From: Nocardia grenadensis NBRC 108939
Lineage (GTDB): Bacteria > Actinomycetota > Actinomycetes > Mycobacteriales > Mycobacteriaceae
DNA length: 64,000 bases
Direction: 5' to 3'
Assembly (NCBI RefSeq): GCF_001613445.1
Contig: NZ_BDCJ01000002.1
Span: 186,001 to 250,000 of the forward strand
The notes beneath the pieces were generated by a model. It saw only the letters and a list, made by a program, of their open reading frames with translations. It searched no databases and had not been told where the DNA came from. Every line of letters begins with the position of its first letter. The first letter of the stretch is position 1. The position numbers and the translations under genes are program-made. This document shows, one piece after another, positions 51,641-61,193 of this stretch.

Positions 51641-51824
51641 TGAGTACGGGGAATCCGGTCGCGCGGCGATCCGCACGGCGGTCGCGCCGCCGGTCGGGAA
51701 CCGGTTCGGGGCCGGTACGGACGCGCCGGTACGCCCGGCCGGGCCGGCATTGCGCCGACCTCGGAGCCGGGGCCGCGGTGCCTAGGATCGACGAGTAATA
51801 CGGGGCCGACAAGGAGCTACGACC

Positions 51825-52343
51825 GTGGTGAAGATTTCCCGGACCACTCAGGTGTCCGACAGTATCGTGGTGGACATCGATCCGGCGACTGCCTACGACG
51901 CGGTGACCGATGTGACGCAGATGGGCAGGTGGAGTCCGGAGAACACCGGGGCCGTGGTCCCGGAGCCGGGCCGGCCCGTCTACCCCGGAATGGAGTTCAT
52001 CGGCGCGAATCGGCGCGGCGCCATGCGCTGGCACACCGGATGCACGGTGGTGGTCGCCGAGCGGCCGGGCCGCTTCGTCTTCGAGGTCCGTCGGTGGGGA
52101 GTGTGGAAGCCGTTGCTGCCGGTGGCTGTGGCCACCTGGGAGTACCGGTTCGAAGAAGTGGCCGGCGGCACCCGGATCACCGAGACCTGGTACGACGACC
52201 GCGCCGGCTGGCCGGATACGCCCGCCCTGTGGTTCGACCGGATCGCCACCGGGAAGCGAGGCTTCGCCGAATTCCAGAAGGGCAATATCCGGCGGACCCT
52301 GGAACGGATGAAGGCCGAACTCGAGACCGGCCGCGAATTCTGA
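51825..52343 (+). CDS. SRPBCC family protein
   Basis: A 172-residue START-like ligand-binding protein. VSDSIVVDIDPATAYDAVTD and VTQMGRWSPENTGAVV are typical of the actinobacterial polyketide-cyclase-like subgroup, followed by strands with RFVFEVRRWG and TRITETWYDDR and a long C-terminal helix (FQKGNIRRTLERMKAELE). AAGGAG at 51811-51816 is 8 nt from GTG 51825. It is distinct from the SRPBCC protein at the left edge. The ligand is unknown. Confidence 0.85.
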   Translation: MVKISRTTQVSDSIVVDIDPATAYDAVTDVTQMGRWSPENTGAVVPEPGRPVYPGMEFIGANRRGAMRWHTGCTVVVAERPGRFVFEVRRWGVWKPLLPVAVATWEYRFEEVAGGTRITETWYDDRAGWPDTPALWFDRIATGKRGFAEFQKGNIRRTLERMKAELETGREF

Positions 52344-52792
52344 ACCCGCCTCACCTGCGAGGAACGGGGCCACAGGGTTGCCGTAATCCAGCTCCGATCA
52401 GTGCGTTGATAAGCCCGATCGTTATCAGGACGCAGGGTTCGGCCGAGCATCCGATTGGTTATTGACGCTGGTCCGGACAGATGTCTACTTTTGCCCTTGT
52501 CCGCGGAGGATCTCACGGGCGCTCTGCTTGTCGGCTGTCCCGGCCGTCGCGTTCCGGGACGGGGCACGGCGCGGTGGTCTGCCGCGCCGGGACGCCGCGG
52601 CCGCCGGTTTGCCGGTGTCCGAGATCCCGATGCCCATCGATTGGGATTTCGCCCTCGCCGAGACCCGCGGGGAGATGAAGGCCGCATCCAGTTCGGCCCG
52701 GTCCACCCGGATCGGGTTGTGCGGATCGCTCCGCGGCGAGTAGAACGGGTTCTAGTCCAGAGCTCCCGTAGAGACCGTGCCCCTCGACCGGA
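52344..52792. other. 449-bp region without an intact gene
   Basis: Contains an inverted repeat TGATAA (52407-52412) / TTATCA (52422-52427), probably a terminator or operator. A short frame reads SEIPMPIDWDFALAETRGEM and ends at the TAG at 52741-52743. That frame looks coding in composition but matches nothing I recognise, so it may be one more gene remnant. Confidence 0.4.
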
Positions 52793-55018
52793 ATGAGAAC
52801 CGTGCCTGTAGCGCTGACCGCCGACCAGGCGGCACTGGCCGAAACCGTGACCGGATTCGCCGACCGCCGCGCCGGTCGCGGATACCTCCGCGAGAACACC
52901 GAACGCCTGAAAGCGGGTGTCCGGCCAGATTTCTGGCCCGACCTGGTGGCACTCGGCCTGGCCGGCGTTCATCTGCCGGAATCGATCGGCGGCCAGGGCG
53001 GCACCCTCGACGATCTGGCGGTGGTGCTCGCCGAGTCCGGGCGGGCGCTGCTGCCGGGTCCGCTGCTGCCCACCGTGGTCGCGAGCGCGGTCCTCGCCGC
53101 CGCGGCGGGGGAGGACCGCGTCGAGGTCCTGCTGCGGAAGTTCGCCGCCGGGGCGACCGGCGCGGTAGTCGCGCCCGAGCACGCGATTACGATGGCGGGC
53201 GGCTCCGGCGATGCCGTACTGCTGAACGGCGCGACCGGGCCGGTGCTGGGTGCCGCCTCGGCCGAACTGTTCGTGGTGGCCGCGGCGTCCGGGACGGAGA
53301 TCCGATGGTTCGTCGTCGACCGGACGGCCGTGGGACTCGAGGTCGAGGTGCAAGACGGAGCCGACCTGGGCCGCGATATCGGGAGTATCCGGTTCACCTC
53401 GGTCGCCGTCGAGGCGCCGGTCGCACTCGATACCGAGCGGGCCGTCGCGGTCGCCGTGGCACTATCGGCCGTGGAGGCCGCGGGGGTGATCCGCTGGTGT
53501 TCGGACACCGCCACCGCCTATGTCACCTCGCGTACCCAGTTCGGCCGGCCGATCGGCGCCTTCCAGGCGGTACAGCACCGCACCGCGCAACTACGGATCA
53601 CCAGCGAACTCGCCACCGCGGCGGCCTGGGACGCGATTCGCGGCCTGGACGACGACGCAGGACAGCGGACGCACGCGGTCGCCGGGGCGGCGCTCAGCAC
53701 TCTCGGCAACGCGGTACACGCGGCCGTGGAATGTCTCGGCCTACACGGCGCGATCGGGTTCACCTGGGAGCACGATCTGCATCTCTACTGGCGGCGGGCC
53801 ATCGCGCTGGCCGCGCTGGCCGGACCGGTGGAATCGTGGGAGCGGCGGCTGGGCGAGGCGGCCCTGCACGGTCCGCGTACCTTCACCGTGCCCCTGCCCG
53901 AGACGGATTCGTCTTTTCGGGAACAGGTTTCGGAGATCCTGGACCGGGCAGCGGAACTGGACAACCCGGGTCCGTCGAAAATCGGCGACAGCGATGCGGT
54001 GAACCCCGGCCCGCGCCGGACGCTGCTGGCCGACAAAGGCCTGGTTTCGCCGCCGATGCCGCGGCCCTACGGGATCGAGGCCGGGCCCCTCGAACAGCTG
54101 ATCCTGCAGGACGAGTACGACCGCCACGGGATCGCCCAGCCCTCCATGGGAATCGGGCAGTGGGTGGTACCAATCGTGCTGCACCGAGGCACACCCGAAC
54201 AACTGGACCGGTTGGCGGCTCCCGCGCTGCGCGGCGAAGAGATCTGGTGCCAGCTGTTCAGCGAACCGGAGGCCGGATCCGACGTCGCCTCCCTGAGCCT
54301 ACGGGCCACCCGGGTCGAGGGCGGATGGGAGCTGAACGGGCAGAAGATCTGGACCACGCTGGCCCATCGTGCCGACTGGGGGTTGCTGCTGGGCCGCACC
54401 GACCCGGACGCCGAACGGCACCGCGGGCTCACCATGTTCCTGGTCGATATGCACGGCACCGGGGTGACGGTCCGCCCGATCACCCAGTCCAGCGGCGATG
54501 CCGAGTTCAACGAGGTCTTCTTCGACAACGCCTTCGTGCCCGATTCGATGGTCCTGGGCGAGCCGGGGCAGGGCTGGACGCTGACCCTGGAGACGCTGGC
54601 GCAGGAACGGCTTTTCATCGGCGGTGTCCGCGATCCCGGCCACAACAAGCGGATCAGGGAGATCATCGAGCGCGAGGAGTACGCCGGCAGCCGGGACGAC
54701 GCGCTGCGCACGCTCGGTCGTATCAGTGCGCGGGGCGCGGCAGTCTCGGCGTTGAATCTGCGCGAGACGATCCGGCGGCTGGACGGTCAGCCGATCGGCC
54801 CCGCGACGAGTGTCGCCAAAGCGGCGGCTTCCATGCTGCACACCGACGCCGCGGCGGCTGCCCTCAACCTGATCGGCCCGGCCGGAGCCCTCGGTGAAGC
54901 GGTCTCCGAACCGGTGCATCACGAACTGGATATTCCCACCTGGATCATCGGCGGCGGGACGCTGGAGATCCAGCTCAACACCATCGCGACGCTGGTGCTC
55001 GGGTTACCTCGCAAATAA
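52793..55018 (+). CDS. Tandem-domain acyl-CoA dehydrogenase (FadE34-like)
   Basis: A 741-residue fusion of two acyl-CoA dehydrogenase domains. Domain 1 (about 1-370) has PESIGGQGGTLDDLAVVLAE, TSRTQFGRPIGAFQAVQHRT and CLGLHGAIGFTWEHDLHLYW. Domain 2 (about 390-741) has LFSEPEAGSDVASLSLRATR, WELNGQKIWTTLAHRADWGL and the FAD-site ending TWIIGGGTLEIQLNTIATLV. The layout and length resemble mycobacterial FadE34, which acts in cholesterol side-chain degradation. The substrate here could be a bile-acid- or steroid-like CoA, inferred only. GTG 52802 is an alternative start giving a more typical N-terminus (MPVALTADQAALAETV). Confidence 0.92.
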   Translation: MRTVPVALTADQAALAETVTGFADRRAGRGYLRENTERLKAGVRPDFWPDLVALGLAGVHLPESIGGQGGTLDDLAVVLAESGRALLPGPLLPTVVASAVLAAAAGEDRVEVLLRKFAAGATGAVVAPEHAITMAGGSGDAVLLNGATGPVLGAASAELFVVAAASGTEIRWFVVDRTAVGLEVEVQDGADLGRDIGSIRFTSVAVEAPVALDTERAVAVAVALSAVEAAGVIRWCSDTATAYVTSRTQFGRPIGAFQAVQHRTAQLRITSELATAAAWDAIRGLDDDAGQRTHAVAGAALSTLGNAVHAAVECLGLHGAIGFTWEHDLHLYWRRAIALAALAGPVESWERRLGEAALHGPRTFTVPLPETDSSFREQVSEILDRAAELDNPGPSKIGDSDAVNPGPRRTLLADKGLVSPPMPRPYGIEAGPLEQLILQDEYDRHGIAQPSMGIGQWVVPIVLHRGTPEQLDRLAAPALRGEEIWCQLFSEPEAGSDVASLSLRATRVEGGWELNGQKIWTTLAHRADWGLLLGRTDPDAERHRGLTMFLVDMHGTGVTVRPITQSSGDAEFNEVFFDNAFVPDSMVLGEPGQGWTLTLETLAQERLFIGGVRDPGHNKRIREIIEREEYAGSRDDALRTLGRISARGAAVSALNLRETIRRLDGQPIGPATSVAKAAASMLHTDAAAAALNLIGPAGALGEAVSEPVHHELDIPTWIIGGGTLEIQLNTIATLVLGLPRK

Positions 55019-55103
55019 CGCGCGGACCGCCCGGCCCGGTGTGCCCGGGACCCCGGATCGACCCATAACCGAGGGCGGGCACCCCTGTTACCCCGTCGGT
55101 AGC

Positions 55104-55485
55104 GTGACCGAGCGACTACCCGCGATCCTGCGCGCCGGCCTGCGCCTACCCGTTATCGCCGCTCCCATGTTCATCGTGTCCGGTTCCGAACTGGTCCTCG
55201 CCCAGTCGAAGGCGGGGACCGTCGGCTCTTTCCCGGCGCTCATAACGCGTAGTACCGACAAGCTGCGGAAATGGCTCACCCGGATCGCGGGTGAGTTGGC
55301 CCCGACGCCGGGGGCGGCACCGCCCTGGGGTTCCTGAACTCCGGTGCGGCCAAGGCGTGGCGCGATATCTGGGGCGCGGGGCACGGTATCGGCGCAGTGA
55401 CCGAGATCGGTCCCACCGCGGCCGTGGTCGACCGGCTCGCCGCGGAGTACGACCGGGCGCGGGCGCCGCGCTGGGCTGATCGACC
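55104..55485 (+). pseudogene. Internally deleted nitronate monooxygenase (NPD family)
   Basis: From GTG 55104 the frame gives MTERLPAILRAGLRLPVIAA and PMFIVSGSELVLAQSKAG, the N-terminus of 2-nitropropane dioxygenase-like flavoproteins; it stops at 55337. A different frame immediately after reads LNSGAAKAWRDIWGAGHGIG and TAAVVDRLAAEYDRARAPRW, the C-terminus of the same family. About 200 central residues, including the FMN barrel and catalytic His, are missing. The gene therefore lost its middle by a deletion near 55300-55330. Confidence 0.75.
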
Positions 55486-56240
55486 TCAGCTCAGCGGGTG
55501 CGCGCGGAAGAAGTCCCAGATGAGCGCGGTGGCGCTGATGGACTCGGTGTCGGTGTCGGTGCCGGCCAGGGCCGCTGGGAAGATGTCCGATGGGGTGCCG
55601 AACCAGAGGTGACCGCCTCCGATCACCGACCACAGCTGGACCTCGGCCCCCGCCGGGCACGGATAAGCCGATAGGACCACATTGCCGGTGACCTGCTGCT
55701 CGACCGGCTCGGCCGCACATCCGTTGCGCCGGGCCCAGGCGGCGGCACTCTCCGGAATCGAATGCGGGCCAGGGCCTTCCACTTCCGGTCCCCGATGCGC
55801 GGGATCGGCCGAACCGGATCCGTCCGGCGACGGGAGCAGTCGCGCGTTGGGGCCGGTGCCGCCCTCGTAGGCGACGATGGGGTCCGCGGTGCCGTGCAGG
55901 TGATCACCGGGACCGGCCGGGCGGGTGTGCACCAGTCGAAATCGGTCAGCTCCGCCACCGGGGTGATGGCGGCGAGCCGATCGGCCAGCTGGCAGCCCAG
56001 TGACGAGGTGGTGAAACCGCCCATGGACAGCCCGGTGGCGTAGATCCGCCGGGTGTCCACGCACAGTGTGGATTCCACCTCGGTGAGCAGATCCGCCAGA
56101 TAGCCGATATCGGCCGACCCGGGTCCGAAGTCCCAGCGGGGCACGCCGGGCCGCAGTAGTTGCGGGGTGAGGGTGACGAAGCCGTGGGTGCGTCCATAGG
56201 CGCCGAACTCGGTGCTTGCCGTGATTCTGGATTCACACAG
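55486..56240 (-). pseudogene. Frameshifted, 5'-truncated PHB-depolymerase/feruloyl-esterase-like gene
   Basis: One frame gives GAYGRTHGFVTLTPQLLRPG, WDFGPGSADIGYLADLLTEV, the nucleophile elbow YATGLSMGGFTTSSLGCQLA and ELTDFDWCTPARPVPVI. The next frame gives HGTADPIVAYEGGTGP and continues to WSVIGGGHLWFGTPSDIFPA, with its catalytic His, and WDFFRAHPLS. A single missing base near 55905, inside the V-I-x-x-H-G-T-A-D junction, explains the shift. The start, and the lipoprotein or signal peptide of LpqC-like esterases, are lost before about 56240. The enzyme would be secreted if intact. Confidence 0.78.
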
Positions 56241-56311
56241 TTCGGGCCCTGGACGTGCCCGCGGCGCGCCCTCCGGCCGGCGCGGGCGCGACGCGCATCG
56301 CGCCTCGTGTT

Positions 56312-58573
56312 TCAGCTGTTCGCGCGGGCCAGCAGCGCGTCGAGTTCCTCGGCCGTCATCAGCCCGCCGAGGTTCAGGGCGATCCGCCCGATCGGGATGG
56401 AACCGATCATTCGCGCCATATCCACCCCCGGATCGGTACCCGCCGAACTCCCGGGTTCACCGATGAGTGGCCGGAGTTTCGCGTCGAGTTCCGGTCCGGC
56501 CACTGGGTTCGCCATGACCTCGGCGAGGGTCGATTCCCGGGTGAGTGGTACCCGGATCTCGTCGCCGTCGACCCGGACGGTCGCGCGCACCGGCAGATCC
56601 CGGCTGGAACGACCGATGGACAGCAGGTATTCGCCACCTTCCACGGTCCAGCGACCGGCGGGCTCGTGCCAGCGGGCGAGTTCCCGCCGGGGTATCCGGA
56701 CAGTGACCTTCTGCGCCGCAGCGGGTTCCAGCTCCACCGTCGCGAAACCGGCGAGTTCCCGCGGCGGGCGCAGTATCGACGAGGTCACCGGGCTCGTATA
56801 GACCTGGACGACTTCCCGGCCCGCGCGGGCGCCGGTGTTGGTCACTCGCACCGTCACCGTGACTCCATCCGCATCGGCTATCGCATGCGGTTCGGCGTAG
56901 GCGAAAGTGGTGTAGGTCAGTCCGTGTCCGAACGGGAAACTCACCTCGAGTTCGCGGCGGTCGTACCAGCGGTAACCGACGAAGATCCCTTCTCCGTAGC
57001 GGACATGGCCCTGTTCGCCCGGGAAATTGTCGTAGGCGGGCACATCGGCGAGCCGCAGTGGGATCGTCTCGGTCAACCGGCCCGTCGGTGCGGTGATGCC
57101 GAACAGCAGGTCGGCGACCGCGCCACCGGCCGCCTGGCCCAGTAGTGCCGCGTCCAGGATCGCGTCCGCGTCCGCGACGACGGGCGCCAGCCGCAGGACA
57201 CCGCCGTGCGCCAGGACCACGACGACTCGGTCCTGCACCGCGCGGACGGCGTGCAGTAGCTCGAGCTGGTCCGCGGGCAGTTCGATATGCTCGCGATCGA
57301 AACCCTCGGATTCCTGTGCGGCCGTGAGCCCCAGGAAAAGTACGGCGACATCGCCCCGGGCAGCCGCCTCGACGGCCTCCGCGCGCAGATCCGTGGCCGC
57401 GGAATCGGACCCGGTATCGAAGCCGCGTGCGTAGGTGACCAGCGCCGATCCGGCGTGGGCGCGGATCTCGTCCAGCGCGATATCGACCCGGGTGGCGGTG
57501 ACATGAGACGACCCGCCGCCCTGGTAGCGCGGTACGGTCGCGAATTCGCCCAGCACCGCGATATGCCCGCCGGGGGACAGGGGTAGCAGGTCGTGCTCGT
57601 TCTTCAACAGCACCGCGCAGCGGCTCGCGACGGTACGGGCGAGAGCATGGTGCTCGTCGGCATTCCACTCGGTCGCCGGATCGGCATGGCCGGCAGCACG
57701 GACGGCCAGGGCCGCAATACGACGCGCGGACGCTTCCAGGACCCGGGGGTCCAGCGAGCCGTCGGCGACCGCGGCGGCCACGCGCCGGTCACCGGCCGCG
57801 TCGGCGCCGGGCATTGTCAGATCCAGTCCGGCGGCGACCGCGGCGACCCGGTCGTCGACCGCGCCCCAGTCGCTCACCACCGCCCCCGTGAACCCCCACT
57901 CCTCGCGCAGGACTTCGGTGAGCAGCCAGTGGTTCTGCGCCGCGTACACGCCGTTGATCTTGTTGTAGGAGCACATCACCGTCCAGGGGGCGGCCTCCCG
58001 CACCACGTGCCCGAACGCGTGCAGATAGATCTCGCGCAGCGGGCGCGGATCGACATCCGAACTCGAGGTCATCCGTTCGTGTTCGGTATTGTTCGCCGCG
58101 AAGTGCTTCAGTGATGCGCCCACACCCTGCCGCTGGAGTCCGCGGACCCAGCCGCCGGCCAGCGCGGCGGTCAGCCGGGGATCCTCGGAGTAGTACTCGA
58201 AGTTGCGGCCGCAGCGCGGATCCCGCTTGATGTTGATCCCGGGCCCCAGCACGATGTGCACACCCGCGGCCCGGGCCTCCTGGCCGATCGCCGCCCCCAC
58301 CAGGGCCGCCAGCTCCGGATCCCAGCTCTGCCCCAGCCCCACCGCGGGCGGAAAACAGGTGGCCGGAATGCTCGGGCCGATTCCGAGCGCGTCACCGGCG
58401 TGGTCCGGCTTCTGGTAGCGCAGGCCGTGCGGGCCGTCGGAGAGAGTGATCGACGGGATATCGCCGATCGGCTCGGTCGACCAGAAGTCGCGGCCACTGC
58501 CCAGCCGGGCACGCTGCTCGACCGACAGCGGGGTGACGAGGTCGTCCGGGGTGGACGCGATCGGGTCCGGCAT
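56312..58573 (-). CDS. Glycoside hydrolase family 3 beta-glucosidase
   Basis: A 753-residue GH3 enzyme. The N-terminal TIM barrel has SDGPHG at 45-50, RCGRNFEYYSEDP and KHF at 156-158. The nucleophile is Asp235 in GAVVSDWGAVD. The alpha/beta-sandwich domain has ALLVKNE-like text (CAVLLKNEHDLLPL) and LGLTAAQESEGFDREHIELP, which may hold the acid/base. A fibronectin-III-like domain ends the protein (VRVTNTGARAGREVVQVYTS). No signal peptide is present, so it works on imported oligosaccharides or glycosides. No transporter is adjacent. Confidence 0.93.
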   Translation of the reverse strand: MPDPIASTPDDLVTPLSVEQRARLGSGRDFWSTEPIGDIPSITLSDGPHGLRYQKPDHAGDALGIGPSIPATCFPPAVGLGQSWDPELAALVGAAIGQEARAAGVHIVLGPGINIKRDPRCGRNFEYYSEDPRLTAALAGGWVRGLQRQGVGASLKHFAANNTEHERMTSSSDVDPRPLREIYLHAFGHVVREAAPWTVMCSYNKINGVYAAQNHWLLTEVLREEWGFTGAVVSDWGAVDDRVAAVAAGLDLTMPGADAAGDRRVAAAVADGSLDPRVLEASARRIAALAVRAAGHADPATEWNADEHHALARTVASRCAVLLKNEHDLLPLSPGGHIAVLGEFATVPRYQGGGSSHVTATRVDIALDEIRAHAGSALVTYARGFDTGSDSAATDLRAEAVEAAARGDVAVLFLGLTAAQESEGFDREHIELPADQLELLHAVRAVQDRVVVVLAHGGVLRLAPVVADADAILDAALLGQAAGGAVADLLFGITAPTGRLTETIPLRLADVPAYDNFPGEQGHVRYGEGIFVGYRWYDRRELEVSFPFGHGLTYTTFAYAEPHAIADADGVTVTVRVTNTGARAGREVVQVYTSPVTSSILRPPRELAGFATVELEPAAAQKVTVRIPRRELARWHEPAGRWTVEGGEYLLSIGRSSRDLPVRATVRVDGDEIRVPLTRESTLAEVMANPVAGPELDAKLRPLIGEPGSSAGTDPGVDMARMIGSIPIGRIALNLGGLMTAEELDALLARANS

Positions 58574-58686
58574 ACGACTCCTCCTGGCGGTTCGGCACTG
58601 CTGTCGAACCTAGCCGCTGGGAGTGGTGCGGTGGTGGATACGACCAGAGCGTTGCGGGGCAGGCGTCGCCGGTACCGGTGGCCGGG

Positions 58687-59238
58687 TCAGGAACCGACCG
58701 GGCCGTAGTCCAGGTGCAGCACGCCGTTGGCGTACACGTCGTGGCCTTTCAGCGCGAACTTCGTGGCATCGACCCCGTCGGTGAACAGTTTCTCTCCTTT
58801 GCCCAAGGCGATCGGATACACGAACAGATGCAGATCGTCGACCAGGCCGTCGGCGAGCAACGCCCGGACCAGGGTGCCGCTACCACTGATGTAGATGATT
58901 CCGTCGATCTCGTCCTTCAGCGTGCGGATCCGGTCGGGATCGTAGGCGCCCAGGGGGACGCTGTTGGCCCATTCGACCTGCGGCTCTTGTGCGCCCACGA
59001 CGTACTTGACGGTGTCGTTGAAGAACGGGGCGCCCGGATCGTCGTCCACGGTGCGGGTGGACCACGCCGGTGCGAACATCTCGAAAGTGTTGCGACCGAG
59101 CAGGATCGCCTTCGCCGCGTCGGTGATCGCGGCGAGGGTTTCGCCCATCTGCGGATCGAACCCGAACTCGAAGGTGAACGACGGGTCCTCGTACGATCCG
59201 TCGAGGGAGACGAACTCGTGCACGGCGATGGTTCCCAT
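58687..59238 (-). CDS. Dihydrofolate-reductase-like (RibD C-terminal) family protein
   Basis: A 183-residue protein of the RibD_C/DHFR fold that is widespread in actinobacteria. VHEFVSLDGSYEDPSFTFEF, then AAITDAAKAILLGRNTFEMF, NDTVKYVV and GIIYISGSGTLVRALLADGL are the usual motifs around NADPH. The C-terminus DDLHLFVYPIALGKGEKLF is diagnostic. The physiological substrate is unknown; the family name does not imply folate reduction. Monocistronic. Confidence 0.92.
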   Translation of the reverse strand: MGTIAVHEFVSLDGSYEDPSFTFEFGFDPQMGETLAAITDAAKAILLGRNTFEMFAPAWSTRTVDDDPGAPFFNDTVKYVVGAQEPQVEWANSVPLGAYDPDRIRTLKDEIDGIIYISGSGTLVRALLADGLVDDLHLFVYPIALGKGEKLFTDGVDATKFALKGHDVYANGVLHLDYGPVGS

Positions 59239-59528
59239 GATGATGTCCTTCCTGACAGCGGCTCGGTGTGTGCCAGCGCTCTGCGGTGAGCCGCCGGGGT
59301 TGTCGGTCTCGTTCGGGTAGACGGGACAGCACAGGCTTTCTCATCGGCACCCGCCGATCTCGCTCCGGTGCGCATTCTCGGCAGCGGGAGGATGATGCCG
59401 GGTCGCGGGACGGATTCCTGTTCGGTGAAGATAATGCTGGGGACTTCTCACCAGCGGGGATGTTCGGCGGCGCGCCGATGGAACTCTGTTGAGAAAGTGG
59501 TGGTGTACTGGGCGCGGGACGGAGGGCG

Positions 59529-60536
59529 ATGGTCGTCGCAAAGAGCTGGACACTCCGTCGTCCGTGGAACGCTCCGCTCCTGAATCCCTATATCGACTAC
59601 GCCGAGAAGGTTCTCAAGAAACTACAGAACGCCCTGGGTGACCGTACCGCGACGAGCCTCACCGCCCAGCAGTTCGCCCGACTGGCCGGCGAGCGTCCCG
59701 GCGACAGCGAGCTCGGGGACAAATACGAGCTGTTGGATAAGCAGGTCGCGGCCTACATAGAGGACTGGAACACCCTCGACAACCAGATCGCCGAACTCGC
59801 CGCCCTGGCCGCCGACGATGCCAACGGCGTCACCGGCTACTTCGAGGACCTGCGCACCGCGATCGTCGAGATCACCGACAGCGTCCCGGACAACCCCACC
59901 ACCCGGCAGCAGTTCGACGCGGTGGTCGCGATCGACAACGCCATCGGCGCCACCGTCCGCAAGGTGCAGTCCGCCCACAACGAACTGGAGAACAAATCCC
60001 TGCAGGTGCCGCAGGACCGGTCGGGAGGTACCACCGCGTCGCCGGGACGTAGTGGCTCCCCGATGAGCCCGCTGATGGGCGGCGGGTCCTCGGGTGGTGG
60101 TGCCTCCGGCCCGGGCGACGATTCCGGCTCCGGCGGCGAGATCACCGGTACCTCCGGCAGACCGACCAAGATGCCGACCGGTGATCTGGCGCAGTGGATC
60201 GATCAGGCCATCGAGATACTCCAGCAGAACGGATACAACGTCACGGACTCCGACGCTGCCATCATCGCGACGATGATCGAGAAGGAGTCCAGCGGCAATC
60301 CGAACGCGATCAACCTCTGGGACAGCAATGCGGAAGCGGGCACACCGTCCAAGGGGCTGATGCAGACCATCGATCCGACTTTCAATGCTCATGCCCTGCC
60401 CGGCCACACCGATATCTGGAATCCGGTCGACAACATCTGCGCGGGCACCGCCTACGCTATCGACCGGTACGGTTCGCTCGAGAATGTCCCCGGGATCGTC
60501 AATATGTCCCACGGCGCCGGTTACGTCGGATACTGA
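59529..60536 (+). CDS. Lytic-transglycosylase-like protein with helical N-terminal domain
   Basis: A 335-residue protein. Residues about 18-155 are helical, ESX/DUF4226-like (a hairpin resembling WXG-type secreted proteins). Residues about 160-215 form a Gly/Ser-rich linker. Residues about 218-335 are an SLT transglycosylase: Glu253 in MIEKESSGNPNAINLWD, GLMQT at 276-280, and DNICAGTAYAIDRYGSLENV. It would cleave peptidoglycan between sugars, but no classical signal peptide is visible, so export by an ESX-type system is inferred. GGAGG lies just before ATG 59529. No ESX genes are in the window. Confidence 0.85.
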   Translation: MVVAKSWTLRRPWNAPLLNPYIDYAEKVLKKLQNALGDRTATSLTAQQFARLAGERPGDSELGDKYELLDKQVAAYIEDWNTLDNQIAELAALAADDANGVTGYFEDLRTAIVEITDSVPDNPTTRQQFDAVVAIDNAIGATVRKVQSAHNELENKSLQVPQDRSGGTTASPGRSGSPMSPLMGGGSSGGGASGPGDDSGSGGEITGTSGRPTKMPTGDLAQWIDQAIEILQQNGYNVTDSDAAIIATMIEKESSGNPNAINLWDSNAEAGTPSKGLMQTIDPTFNAHALPGHTDIWNPVDNICAGTAYAIDRYGSLENVPGIVNMSHGAGYVGY

Positions 60537-60539
60537 CCG

Positions 60540-60794
60540 TAATTCACCGGGGGTGAGGGGATCCCGATCACCGGTGTCATTCGGAAGTCGACGACCACGC
60601 TGAAGAGCGTCGATATCCCCGCGGGTAGCGATAAGGGCACATTCACCATGGAGATGTCCGGAGGTGATGGGCACCTCGACCACGACCGACATGGCCCACG
60701 GCCTGGCCGAGGGGACGGTGGCTGGAAGGTCTGCGGCATTCTCGATCCGGGTATCGACATGGACGATTCGGGCTTCGGTCTGGGCGGCCGTTAG
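60540..60794 (+). pseudogene. Orphan 3' coding fragment after the transglycosylase gene
   Basis: A frame with no start codon upstream runs from 60543 to TAG 60794. It reads VIRKSTTTLKSVDIPAGSDK and GTFTMEMSGG, then low-quality sequence, and ends GWKVCGILDPGIDMDDSGFG. The W-K-V-C ending resembles the last strand of small secreted or lipoprotein domains of nocardiae, but I cannot name a family. The following sequence to 61369 holds two hairpins and no gene. Confidence 0.35.
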
Positions 60795-60931
60795 GATCCC
60801 GGCTCGCTACTCTCGGCGGCGCGGGGCGGTTCCACGCCGCCGAGTTACGCGGTGGCCCGTCTTCGTGGACCTGCCGTCTACCGGGGCGGCGACGGTCGCA
60901 CCGCACCACGGGACGGCGTATATGAATGAAA

Positions 60932-60961
60932 GGCTGCGGCGCACCCCGCAGCGCCGCAGCC
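60932..60961. terminator. Hairpin, 10-bp perfect stem
   Basis: GGCTGCGGCG (60932-60941) pairs with CGCCGCAGCC (60952-60961) around a 10-nt loop, with further GAATG/CATTC complementarity outside. It lies in the gene-free stretch after the transglycosylase fragment. Confidence 0.55.
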
Positions 60962-61161
60962 ATGCATTCCCACACGCTGGGTCGGTCCCGAGCGGCTGTT
61001 GTGCGGTTCGTTGCCGTCGGCGGGAGATCCGGGCCGACGGTGACCGGCGATATCCGCGGTGAGGCGGCGACGCTCTCGCTCGGTGCCGAGTTCGTCGTCC
61101 ACGGACCGGGATCGCGGCCCGGTGGATCCGCGGTCACCTGTGTTCGACGGCGACACAACAA

Positions 61162-61193
61162 CGGTGCCGGCCGCGCGAAGGCGACCGGCACCG
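61162..61193. terminator. Hairpin with T-rich tail on both strands
   Basis: CGGTGCCGGCCGC (61162-61174) pairs with GCGACCGGCACCG (61181-61193) with one G-T pair and a GCGAAG loop. TTCTGTGTCTT follows on the plus strand and TTGTTGTG on the minus strand, so it may work in both directions. It isolates the GlxA regulator gene from upstream. Confidence 0.6.
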
